This document shows positions 1-5,398 of a stretch of DNA of 5,398 nucleotides, one piece after another. Source of the stretch: Chloroflexi bacterium RBG_16_70_13 (GTDB taxonomy: Bacteria > Chloroflexota > Limnocylindria > Limnocylindrales > CSP1-4); the NCBI GenBank assembly GCA_001795245.1, contig MGOD01000036.1, positions 17,184 to 22,581 of the forward strand. The letters are read 5' to 3'. The stretch's first letter is position 1, and every line of letters starts with the position of its first letter. Both the position numbers and the translations under genes were made by a program. The notes under the pieces were generated by a model that searched no databases, was not told where the DNA came from, and saw only the letters and a list, made by a program, of their open reading frames with translations.

Positions 1-761
1 TGCGCAGTGTCACGGACTTCCCCAAGCCGACCGGCGACGCCTTTGCGAACTACGGGCGCTTCTTTGCCTCGGCCGCGAACATCCGAGTTCTCAGCAACAC
101 GTTCTGGGTCGCCGGCCTCTCGACGGTCGTCTGCCTCGCGCTGGGTTACCCATACGCCTACCTCATGAACATCGTCCGGCCCAGGGTGGCCGGCCTCCTG
201 CTCATCGCCGTGCTCCTCCCGTTCTGGTCCAGCCTGCTCGTCCGGACCTACGCCTGGGAGGTCATCCTGCGGGACACGGGGATCATCAACTCGTTCCTGC
301 TGGGCGCCAGGATCATCGACGAACCTATCCCGCTCATCCGCACCACGCTCGGCGTCATGCTCGGGATGAGCCAGATCCTCCTGCCGTTCATGGTCCTGCC
401 GATCTACACCGTGATGCGCCGGATCGATCCGGAGTACACGCGGGCTGCCGCGAACCTCGGGGCGTCGCCGTTCGCGGCCTTCCGCCGAGTCTTCCTGCCG
501 CTCTCGCTGCCCGGTGTGATCGCCGGATCCCTGCTCGTCTTCGTCCTGGCACTTGGCTTCTACATCACGCCCGCCCTGCTCGGCTCGCCGAAGGACACGA
601 TGATCAGCCAGTTCATCGCCAGCGCCGTCCAGCAACGCCTCGACTGGGGCATCGGCAGCACCATGGCGGTCATCCTCATGGGCCTGACCTTCGTGGTCCT
701 GTTCGTCGCGTCGCGGTTCATCCGGCTTCGTGACGCCTTCGGCAGCCTCGAGGAGGGTTGA
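1..761 (+). CDS. potB: PotB-type ABC transporter permease (5' partial)
   Basis: Inner-membrane permease subunit of a spermidine/putrescine-type ABC importer. The reading frame is open from the left edge (first full codon at base 3) to TGA at 759-761, giving 252 visible residues; an ATG at 165 is internal, because the frame upstream of it encodes family-typical sequence including a membrane helix. About five hydrophobic segments are visible, near residues 33-54, 62-85, 117-139, 168-190 and 219-239; the first helix and N-terminus are missing, probably 30-50 residues. The cytoplasmic EAA loop that docks on the ATPase is at about residues 147-170, with AAANLGAS, then FRRVFLPL and a final Pro. It lacks the leading Glu of the consensus but keeps Gly, Phe, Leu and Pro. 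The block FYITPALLG near residue 187 is typical of PotB relatives. The stop directly abuts the next permease. The polyamine assignment rests on family resemblance; related importers take other organic cations or small molecules, so the symbol is family-level. Confidence 0.9.
   Translation, partial: RSVTDFPKPTGDAFANYGRFFASAANIRVLSNTFWVAGLSTVVCLALGYPYAYLMNIVRPRVAGLLLIAVLLPFWSSLLVRTYAWEVILRDTGIINSFLLGARIIDEPIPLIRTTLGVMLGMSQILLPFMVLPIYTVMRRIDPEYTRAAANLGASPFAAFRRVFLPLSLPGVIAGSLLVFVLALGFYITPALLGSPKDTMISQFIASAVQQRLDWGIGSTMAVILMGLTFVVLFVASRFIRLRDAFGSLEEG
750..757 (+). promoter_or_regulatory. Strong ribosome binding site for the second permease
   Basis: GAGGAGGG lies inside the last codons of the upstream permease, with its AGGAGG core at 751-756 and 5 bases before GTG at 762. 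It is the clearest Shine-Dalgarno sequence in the window. It supports the GTG start, which follows immediately after the TGA of the preceding gene. Confidence 0.75.
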
Positions 762-1562
762 GTGGCGATCGACTCGTGGCGTCAGCCGCGCCGGCTGTTC
801 CTCCTGGCCATTGGCGGCCTCACGGTGTTCTTCCTCATGGTCCCGACCCTCGTCGTCGTGCCCATGAGCGTCACGTCGTCGAACGCCCTGACCTTCCCGC
901 CGGAGGGCTTCTCAACTCGCTGGTACGAGAAGATGCTCACGGACCGCCAGTGGTCGACCGGTTTCATCAACAGCGCCCAGACGGCCCTGCTCGCAGCTCT
1001 CCTTGCGACCGTGCTCGGGACCCTCGCGGCGATCGGGACGGCCCGCGGACGATTCCCCGGCCGGAGCGCCGTCAACGCGCTCATCCTCTCGCCCCTGATC
1101 GTCCCGGTGATCATCATCGCCATCGGGATGTTCTCGGTCTTCGTGCGCTGGAAGATCGCCGGGTCGATGGTCGGCCTGGTCATGGCCCACACGGCGCTGG
1201 CCGTGCCGTTCGTCGTGGTCAACGTGACGACCAGCCTCCGGACGATGGACCGCAACCTCGAGCTGGCGGCCCAGAGCCTGGGTGCCGGGCCCGTCCGGAC
1301 CTTCCGCAGGATCACCCTGCCGTTGATCATGCCCGGCATGCTGGCCGGTGGCCTGTTCGCGTTCATCACGTCCTGGGACGAGGTCGTCGTGGCGATCTTC
1401 CTGACCAGCGCCCGATTCCGGACCCTGCCGGTCGAGATGTGGGAGCAGGTTCGCCAGGTGGTCGATCCGACCGTCGCAGCCGTCTCCACGACCCTCCTTG
1501 CGGTGACCACCACCCTCCTCCTGCTCGCCTTCGTGGCGCGCCGTCAGGGGCCGGCTCGGTGA
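762..1562 (+). CDS. potC: PotC-type ABC transporter permease
   Basis: Second inner-membrane permease of the importer, expected to pair with the upstream PotB-like subunit. The protein has 266 residues, the usual length for PotC relatives, and starts at GTG immediately after the upstream TGA, with AGGAGG 5 bases before it. About six hydrophobic segments are visible, near residues 12-35, 68-93, 104-128, 134-158, 190-212 and 238-258. The EAA loop spans about 167-191 and is well preserved: Glu167, Ala169-Ala170, Gly174, Phe181, Leu186-Pro187 and Pro191. The C-terminal block with SWDEVVVAIFL and TLPVEMW is characteristic of PotC-like permeases. The stop TGA overlaps the start GTG of the ATPase gene (GTGA at 1559-1562), consistent with coupled translation and balanced subunit supply. 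The substrate is not readable from the permease alone. Confidence 0.93.
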   Translation: MAIDSWRQPRRLFLLAIGGLTVFFLMVPTLVVVPMSVTSSNALTFPPEGFSTRWYEKMLTDRQWSTGFINSAQTALLAALLATVLGTLAAIGTARGRFPGRSAVNALILSPLIVPVIIIAIGMFSVFVRWKIAGSMVGLVMAHTALAVPFVVVNVTTSLRTMDRNLELAAQSLGAGPVRTFRRITLPLIMPGMLAGGLFAFITSWDEVVVAIFLTSARFRTLPVEMWEQVRQVVDPTVAAVSTTLLAVTTTLLLLAFVARRQGPAR

Positions 1563-2707
1563 GCGCCACCAGCCGCACCTCCGCCATGCCTCCGGATCGC
1601 CAAGGCCGGCCCGCCCTCGTTCTGCGAGGCCTCCAGAAACTGTTCGGGGACGTCGCGGCCGTCGACGGCGTCGACCTCGAGGTCCGCCAGGGTGAGTTCG
1701 TCACCCTGCTCGGGCCGTCCGGCTCGGGCAAGACGACGACCCTCCGGATGATCGCCGGGTTCACCGGCCAGACTGCCGGGACGATCGAGATCGATGGCGT
1801 CGACATGAGCCATGTTCCGCCCCACCGCCGCGACGTCGGGATGATCTTCCAGAACTACGCCCTCTTCCCGCACATGACCGCGGCCCAGAACATCGCCTTC
1901 CCGCTCGAGATGCGGCGCGCGAAGCGCTCCGAGATCACGAGACGCGTTGCCGAGGCGCTGGCCCTGGTCAAGCTCGACGCCTTCGGTCATCGCTTCCCCC
2001 GGCAGCTCTCCGGCGGGCAGCAACAGCGGATCGCCTTCGCCCGGGCCGTCGTCTTTCATCCGCAGCTGCTGCTCATGGACGAGCCCCTCGGAGCGCTGGA
2101 CAAGAAGCTCCGTGAGGCACTTCAGCTCGAGGTCATGCACATCAGCCGGCAGCTGGGTGCCACCGTGATCTACGTCACCCACGACCAGGAAGAGGCGCTC
2201 GTGATGAGCGACCGCATCGCCATCTTCAGCCGAGGCCGGATCGAGCAGCTCGGCCGGGGCGAGGACCTGTACGACCGGCCGGTCTCGCTGTTCGTGGCGG
2301 ACTTCATCGGTGAGTCGAACATCCTGCGCGGGCGGTTCGAGCGTGACGGCGGCGGCGGCTGGCTGGTCCGGGACGACGCGCGCTGGCGGGTGAGCGCCGC
2401 CCAGGTCGAGCGGGCAGCACTCGGTTCCGGCTCGGCGGCGGCGCTCGTCATTCGGCCGGAACGGCTGCGGATGGTCGGACCGGATGAGACAGGGGCGACG
2501 GCGGGGACAAACACCATCCAGGCGTCGGTGCGGGACGCCCTCTATCTCGGCTCGACACGCAAGTACGAGCTCACGATGATGGACGGTCGGGCGGCGAGGG
2601 TTCGGCGCCAACTTGGTGGCGGCGAGCGCGAATGGCAGCCCGGTGACCGGGTGGGCCTGGTCTGGGCGGTCGACGACGCCGTCCTGGTCTCCGATCCGCA
2701 GGGCTGA
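1559..2707 (+). CDS. potA: PotA-type ABC transporter ATP-binding protein
   Basis: Cytoplasmic ATPase that drives the importer. From GTG at 1559 it has 382 residues, normal for PotA/CUT1-like ATPases. The ABC domain carries Walker A GPSGSGKT (52-59), Q-loop Gln98 in IFQNYALFPH, signature LSGGQ (150-154), Walker B LLLMDEP (170-176, catalytic Glu175), D-loop GALD (178-181) and switch His208 in YVTHDQEEA. A TOBE-type C-terminal region follows from about residue 255, with the usual RPE at 299-301. The start chosen overlaps the permease stop as GTGA, with a GGGG run at 1547-1550 as a modest ribosome site; an ATG at 1586 (373 residues) is a possible alternative with no ribosome site. The same frame stays open back to 758, but that upstream part is out-of-frame reading of the permease gene and is not a real N-terminal extension. 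All nucleotide-binding motifs are intact. Confidence 0.95.
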   Translation: MSATSRTSAMPPDRQGRPALVLRGLQKLFGDVAAVDGVDLEVRQGEFVTLLGPSGSGKTTTLRMIAGFTGQTAGTIEIDGVDMSHVPPHRRDVGMIFQNYALFPHMTAAQNIAFPLEMRRAKRSEITRRVAEALALVKLDAFGHRFPRQLSGGQQQRIAFARAVVFHPQLLLMDEPLGALDKKLREALQLEVMHISRQLGATVIYVTHDQEEALVMSDRIAIFSRGRIEQLGRGEDLYDRPVSLFVADFIGESNILRGRFERDGGGGWLVRDDARWRVSAAQVERAALGSGSAAALVIRPERLRMVGPDETGATAGTNTIQASVRDALYLGSTRKYELTMMDGRAARVRRQLGGGEREWQPGDRVGLVWAVDDAVLVSDPQG

Positions 2708-2712
2708 GCTCG

Positions 2713-3687
2713 GTGCCTCGTTACACGCCCGCCGATTCGCTCCAGTCACCGCGGTTCACGGGACCCATCACGTTCGCCCGCCTGCCGCACGTTCGGACGC
2801 TCGAGGACGTGGACCTCGCCGTCGTCGGGGTTCCGTTCGATACCGGGGTGACGTACCGCGTCGGCGGGCGGTTCGGGCCCAGGGCCGTCCGTGACGCCTC
2901 GGTGATGCTCCGGCCCTACAACGCGAACCTCGAGGTCGCCCCGTTCGAAGTCCTGTCATGCGTCGACTTCGGCGACGTCGCGATCGTGCCCGGCTACACC
3001 GAGCGGAGCTACGCCGCGATCGAGGCCGCGGTCTCGCCGATCGTGGAGGCCGGGGTGGTGCCGCTGCTCATCGGCGGAGACCACGCCTGCACGCTGCCGC
3101 ACCTCCGGGCCACCCGATCGCGAGGGCCGGTCGCGGTCGTCGATTTCGACTCGCACACGGACGCCTGGGACAGCTACTTCGGCGAGAAGTACAACCACGG
3201 CACGTGGATGCGCCGGGCGATCGAGGAGGGCCTCGTGGATGTCGGCCACTCGATCGAGGTCGGCCTGCGAGGTTCGATCTACGCCGCCGAGGACTGGACC
3301 GGGCTGCGCACCGAGCTGAGGCTCGACTACCTCACGACCGAGGATGTCCTGAAGTTCGGACCGGCCGCCGTGGCGGCCCGGATCCGGGAGCGCGTGGGCG
3401 ACCGACCGGCGTTCATCAGCTTCGACATCGACGTGGTCGACCCGGCCTTCGCTCCCGGCACCGGGACGCCGGAGGCCGGCGGGCCTTCGGCTCACGATGC
3501 GCTCTCGATCGTACGCGGCCTGACCGGGATCGACTTCCTCGGCTTCGACGTCGTGGAGGTCATCCCCGCGTACGACCCGGCCGGGCAGACCGCAACCCTG
3601 GCTGCGAACCTCGCCTACGAGATGCTCTCGCTCGTCGCGCTCCGACGAACAGCCCTCGGCGGCGGCAGCGCCGATGGTTCGGCCTGA
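2713..3687 (+). CDS. speB: Agmatinase-like ureohydrolase (arginase family)
   Basis: Binuclear metal (usually Mn) hydrolase expected to split a guanidino compound into urea and an amine in the cytoplasm. It has 324 residues, at the long end for agmatinases and close to guanidinobutyrase-like members. All six metal ligands are visible: His124 (GGDH, 121-124), Asp146, His148 and Asp150 (DSHTD), and Asp238 and Asp240 (SFDID, then VDPAFAPGTGTPEAGG). The usual Ala between the first Asp and His is Ser147. The blocks WDSYFGEKY and HGT (162-164) are typical of the agmatinase/guanidinobutyrase/proclavaminate amidinohydrolase branch. In E. coli SpeB, HGT is followed by MF; here it is followed by WM. GTG at 2713 is 5 bases after the ATPase stop, with a weak AGGG at 2700-2703. 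Position behind a polyamine-type importer suggests it consumes the imported substrate. Agmatine is the default guess; guanidinobutyrate, guanidinopropionate or guanidine are alternatives, so the symbol is provisional. Confidence 0.88.
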   Translation: MPRYTPADSLQSPRFTGPITFARLPHVRTLEDVDLAVVGVPFDTGVTYRVGGRFGPRAVRDASVMLRPYNANLEVAPFEVLSCVDFGDVAIVPGYTERSYAAIEAAVSPIVEAGVVPLLIGGDHACTLPHLRATRSRGPVAVVDFDSHTDAWDSYFGEKYNHGTWMRRAIEEGLVDVGHSIEVGLRGSIYAAEDWTGLRTELRLDYLTTEDVLKFGPAAVAARIRERVGDRPAFISFDIDVVDPAFAPGTGTPEAGGPSAHDALSIVRGLTGIDFLGFDVVEVIPAYDPAGQTATLAANLAYEMLSLVALRRTALGGGSADGSA

Positions 3688-3710
3688 CGGATGCCAAGCT
3701 GGCGCAACGA

Positions 3711-3720
3711 GGGTCGACCC
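3711..3720. other. Perfect 10-base palindrome in the intergenic gap
   Basis: GGGTCGACCC is identical to its reverse complement. It sits in the only sizeable intergenic gap, 11 bases upstream of the -10-like hexamer at 3732, so it overlaps where a -35 box would lie. It could be a half-size operator or chance in GC-rich DNA. The symmetry does not extend beyond 10 bases. Confidence 0.25.
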
Positions 3721-3728
3721 CGCACCTG

Positions 3729-3743
3729 TGCTAGCGTCGGGCG
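3729..3743 (+). promoter_or_regulatory. Candidate extended -10 promoter, possibly leaderless
   Basis: The gap holds TG-C-TAGCGT: an extended -10 TG at 3729-3730 and a TANNNT-type hexamer at 3732-3737, ending 6 bases before the ATG at 3744. That spacing would put transcription start at or next to the A of the ATG, the layout of leaderless genes in Actinomycetota and some other lineages. In support, no purine-rich ribosome site is found at the normal distance. No convincing -35 box is seen. It would separate the nicotinamidase block from the transporter operon. Confidence 0.45.
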
Positions 3744-4352
3744 ATGCAGCGCTACGGTCCCCGGACGGCCCTCGTCGTGGTCGACGTCCAGAACGACTTC
3801 GCCGATCCGAAGGGCTCGCTGAGCGTCACGGGCGGCGAGGCGACGATCCCGGTCGTGAACGGCCAGGCTGCCGCGGCCACCGCCGCCGGTGCGTTCGTCG
3901 TCTACACCCAGGACTGGCATCCGGCCCACACGCCGCACTTCGCCCAGGACGGCGGGATCTGGCCGGTCCACTGTGTCGGCGACGAATGGGGAGCCGACTT
4001 CCACCCGGCCCTCGACGTCGTCGGCCCGAGCGTCCACAAGGGCACCAACGGCGAGGACGGCTACTCCGGCTTCACGATGCGCGATCCCGTCTCCGGGGCC
4101 GAGGTGCCAACGGAGCTCGACGGGCTGCTCCAAGGTCGCGGGGTGGAGCGGGTCGTCGTGTGTGGCCTCGCGACCGACTACTGCGTCAAGAGCACGGCCC
4201 TCGATGCCGTCCGCCTCGGCTACGCGACGACCGTCCTCCTCGACGCCATCGCGGCGGTGAACCTCGCGCTCGGCGACGGCGATCGGGCGCTCGACGAGCT
4301 GAGGTCCGCGGGCGCGACGCTCGAGACCTCGGGCGGGCCTGGCGGGGACTGA
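3744..4352 (+). CDS. pncA: Nicotinamidase (PncA, isochorismatase-like fold)
   Basis: Cytoplasmic amidase converting nicotinamide to nicotinate and ammonia, a step of NAD salvage. The protein has 202 residues, normal for bacterial PncA. The catalytic triad is complete: Asp14 (VVDVQNDF), Lys99 (HKGTN) and nucleophile Cys147 (GLATDYCVKSTALDA, with the conserved turn before the Cys). The metal site matches Mycobacterium PncA in order and approximate spacing: Asp57 and His59 (DWH), His65 (HF) and His76 (WPVHC). The DGYSGF segment at 105-110 is also typical of nicotinamidases and helps separate it from other isochorismatase-family hydrolases. ATG at 3744 is the only visible ATG start in the window and lies 6 bases after a -10-like motif. 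The next gene starts 1 base after the stop. Nothing directly ties it to the ureohydrolase, although both liberate nitrogen from amide or guanidine groups. Pyrazinamidase side activity is known for the family. Confidence 0.92.
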   Translation: MQRYGPRTALVVVDVQNDFADPKGSLSVTGGEATIPVVNGQAAAATAAGAFVVYTQDWHPAHTPHFAQDGGIWPVHCVGDEWGADFHPALDVVGPSVHKGTNGEDGYSGFTMRDPVSGAEVPTELDGLLQGRGVERVVVCGLATDYCVKSTALDAVRLGYATTVLLDAIAAVNLALGDGDRALDELRSAGATLETSGGPGGD

Positions 4353-4353
4353 C

Positions 4354-4893
4354 GTGCGACGGGTACTCGGTCTGCTCGTCCGCCTCGCGATCGCCGGGTC
4401 GGTCGGCGCTTGGCTCGTCGATCGGTGGCTGGGCCAGCGGTCGTCGGCGTCCGGAGCCATTCCAATCCGGACGTCGATCGAGATCGATGCGCCCGTCGAG
4501 CGAGTCTGGGCGGTCCTCGCCGACCTCGCTCGCCAGCCCGAGTGGATGCACGACCTCCGCGAGGTCCGCCTCCTGACACCGCCGCCGGTCGGCGTCGGGA
4601 CGCGGGCGATCGGCCGGGTGCAGGCCTTCGGGATCGCGGTGGAGGATCCCATCGAGATCACCGTCTTCGAGCCGCCGGTGCGGTACGCGATCCGCCACGA
4701 CGGCCTCGTGAGCGGCACGGGCGACATTCGCCTGGTCCTCCAGGGCGACGCCTCGACGACCCTCGTCACGTGGGAGGAGACGCTGGTCCCGCGCGTCCTC
4801 CCCCACCTCGGAAGCCTCGTGATCGCGGCGGTCTTCGGCCCGATCTTCCAGCGCGATCTCGAGCGCCTGGCCGCCCTCGTCGAGGCCGACTGA
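4354..4893 (+). CDS. Membrane-anchored SRPBCC (START-like) protein
   Basis: Protein of 179 residues with no function I can name. Residues 2-3 are Arg-Arg, followed by a hydrophobic stretch (about 4-22, interrupted by Arg10) that looks like a single N-terminal membrane anchor. From about 36 to 177 the sequence fits the SRPBCC/polyketide-cyclase-like fold: the first strand IRTSIEIDAP with VERVWAVLADLARQPEWM (38-65) is the classic opening, followed by alternating strands (FEPPVRYAIRH, 105-115; IRLVLQGD and TTLVTWEETL, 125-144) and a long C-terminal helix (about 155-177) that would close the hydrophobic pocket. Such domains bind lipids or other hydrophobic ligands, but the ligand cannot be read here. 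GTG follows the nicotinamidase stop by 1 base, with GGGG at 4344-4347 as ribosome site, so the two are probably translated from one message. The anchored form differs from the many soluble SRPBCC proteins. Confidence 0.82.
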   Translation: MRRVLGLLVRLAIAGSVGAWLVDRWLGQRSSASGAIPIRTSIEIDAPVERVWAVLADLARQPEWMHDLREVRLLTPPPVGVGTRAIGRVQAFGIAVEDPIEITVFEPPVRYAIRHDGLVSGTGDIRLVLQGDASTTLVTWEETLVPRVLPHLGSLVIAAVFGPIFQRDLERLAALVEAD

Positions 4894-4899
4894 CCGACC

Positions 4900-5398
4900 G
4901 TGCAGGTCCACCTCGTCGACGCGACGTACGAGCTGTTCCGAGCCCATTACGCGCCGCGGCCGCCGGTCCTCGGCCGGGACGGCGTCAACCTCTCGGGTGT
5001 CTCGGGGGTCGTGGACCAGCTCCTGTACCTCCTCCGCGAGGAGGGTGCGACCCACGTCGGCTGCGCGACGGACCGGGTCATCGAGTCCTTCCGGAACGAC
5101 CTCTTCCCCGGCTACAAGTCGTCGGCCGGGATGCCGCCCGAGCTGCTCGGCCAGTTCCCGATCGTCGAGGCGGCGATCGAGTCCCTCGGGCTCGTCCTCT
5201 GGCCGATGGTCGAGTTCGAGGCCGACGACGCGATCGCCGCCGCCTGCCGGCGCTTCGCGGCAGACCCGGACGTCGAGCGGATCTTCATCTGCACGCCCGA
5301 CAAGGACATGGCCCAGCTCGTCGAGGACGAGCGGATCGTCCTCCTCGACCGGCGCCGGCGGATCACCTACGACGATGCCGGGGTGCGGACGAAGTGGG
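4900..5398 (+). CDS. 5'-3' exonuclease, FEN/PolA N-domain type (3' partial)
   Basis: Start of a structure-specific 5' nuclease. The frame is open from GTG at 4900 to the right edge: 166 codons plus one base, no stop. Acidic metal ligands typical of the family are all in order: Asp7 (HLVDATYELFRA), Asp58 (CATDRVIESFR), Glu107, Asp109 and Asp110 (FEADDAIAAA), and Asp134 and Asp136 (TPDKDMAQLV). The start is fixed by Asp7, which sits about where the family begins; there is no strong ribosome site, and the gene starts 6 bases after the preceding stop, so coupling is likely. YKSSAGMPPEL (72-82) aligns with the YKxxR-P-MP region of PolA nucleases, but Arg is replaced by Ala76 and one residue is missing. 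It may be a stand-alone nuclease (about 250-300 residues) for flap or primer removal and repair, or the N-domain of DNA polymerase I; the window ends too soon to decide, and the divergent motif and neighbours favour stand-alone. Confidence 0.88.
   Translation, partial: MQVHLVDATYELFRAHYAPRPPVLGRDGVNLSGVSGVVDQLLYLLREEGATHVGCATDRVIESFRNDLFPGYKSSAGMPPELLGQFPIVEAAIESLGLVLWPMVEFEADDAIAAACRRFAADPDVERIFICTPDKDMAQLVEDERIVLLDRRRRITYDDAGVRTKW

Noticed and set aside
165..167. ATG at 165 considered as the start of the first permease.
   Set aside because: The 54 codons upstream in the same frame remain open to the window edge and encode a PotB-like periplasmic stretch and membrane helix, so the gene starts outside the window.
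758..1558. Open frame that continues without a stop into the ATPase, looking like a 267-residue N-terminal extension of it.
   Set aside because: Its translation is Arg/Pro/Gly-rich with no recognisable domain, and it overlaps the well-supported PotC-like permease in another frame. The ATPase needs only the segment from 1559.
1544..2749. Long minus-strand open frame (about 400 codons) opposite the ATPase gene.
   Set aside because: It mirrors the codon bias of the high-GC ATPase gene. The translation shows no family features, whereas the + strand carries every ABC ATPase motif.
3692..3704. Small inverted repeat GCCA-AGC-TGGC just after the ureohydrolase stop, considered as a terminator.
   Set aside because: The stem is only 4 base pairs plus a possible wobble pair, with no T-run after it, too weak to call a terminator.
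2958..3734. A + strand open frame in another phase within the ureohydrolase gene.
   Set aside because: The product is almost entirely Arg/Gly/Pro/Ala-rich, typical of out-of-frame reading of GC-rich DNA. The ureohydrolase frame holds all metal ligands.
3615..4769. Long minus-strand open frame (384 codons) across the nicotinamidase and SRPBCC genes.
   Set aside because: It crosses two good + strand genes and the gap between them, has low-complexity Arg/Pro/Asp-rich translation, and no ribosome site or domain supports it.

Overview
This is a gene-dense, high-GC stretch of bacterial chromosome, roughly two thirds G+C. All six genes read on the + strand. Five of the six start codons can be seen to be within the window: four are GTG and one is ATG. 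Gaps between genes are 0 to 6 bases, apart from one 56-base gap. GC level, GTG starts, very compact packing and a possible leaderless promoter fit a high-GC soil-type lineage such as Actinomycetota or Chloroflexota. There is no rRNA or other phylogenetic marker here, so this placement is tentative. I see no mobile element, CRISPR array, RNA gene or sign of recent transfer.

Left block (1-3687) is one apparent operon. It holds the 3' part of a PotB-type ABC permease, a PotC-type permease, a PotA-type ATPase with a C-terminal TOBE region, and an arginase/agmatinase-family ureohydrolase. The genes abut or overlap (TTGAGTG, then GTGA, then a 5-base gap), so translational coupling is likely. The substrate-binding protein (PotD-like) and the promoter are not in the window and presumably lie upstream. 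The simplest reading is import of a polyamine or guanidino compound such as agmatine or a guanidino acid, followed by hydrolysis in the cytoplasm to urea plus an amine.

Right block (3744-end) follows the 56-base gap, which carries an extended -10-like motif 6 bases before an ATG and a 10-base perfect palindrome. Its genes are a nicotinamidase with a complete catalytic triad and metal site, a small membrane-anchored SRPBCC (START-like) protein of unknown ligand, and the first 166 codons of a stand-alone 5'-3' exonuclease (FEN/PolA N-domain type) that runs off the right edge. These genes are also nearly touching and probably co-transcribed, although no shared pathway is obvious.

I do not find a clear new system. 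The most notable points are the transporter-ureohydrolase operon, whose substrate is open; the exonuclease, which lacks the arginine usually found in its YKxxR motif; and the uncharacterised SRPBCC gene between a nicotinamidase and a nuclease.
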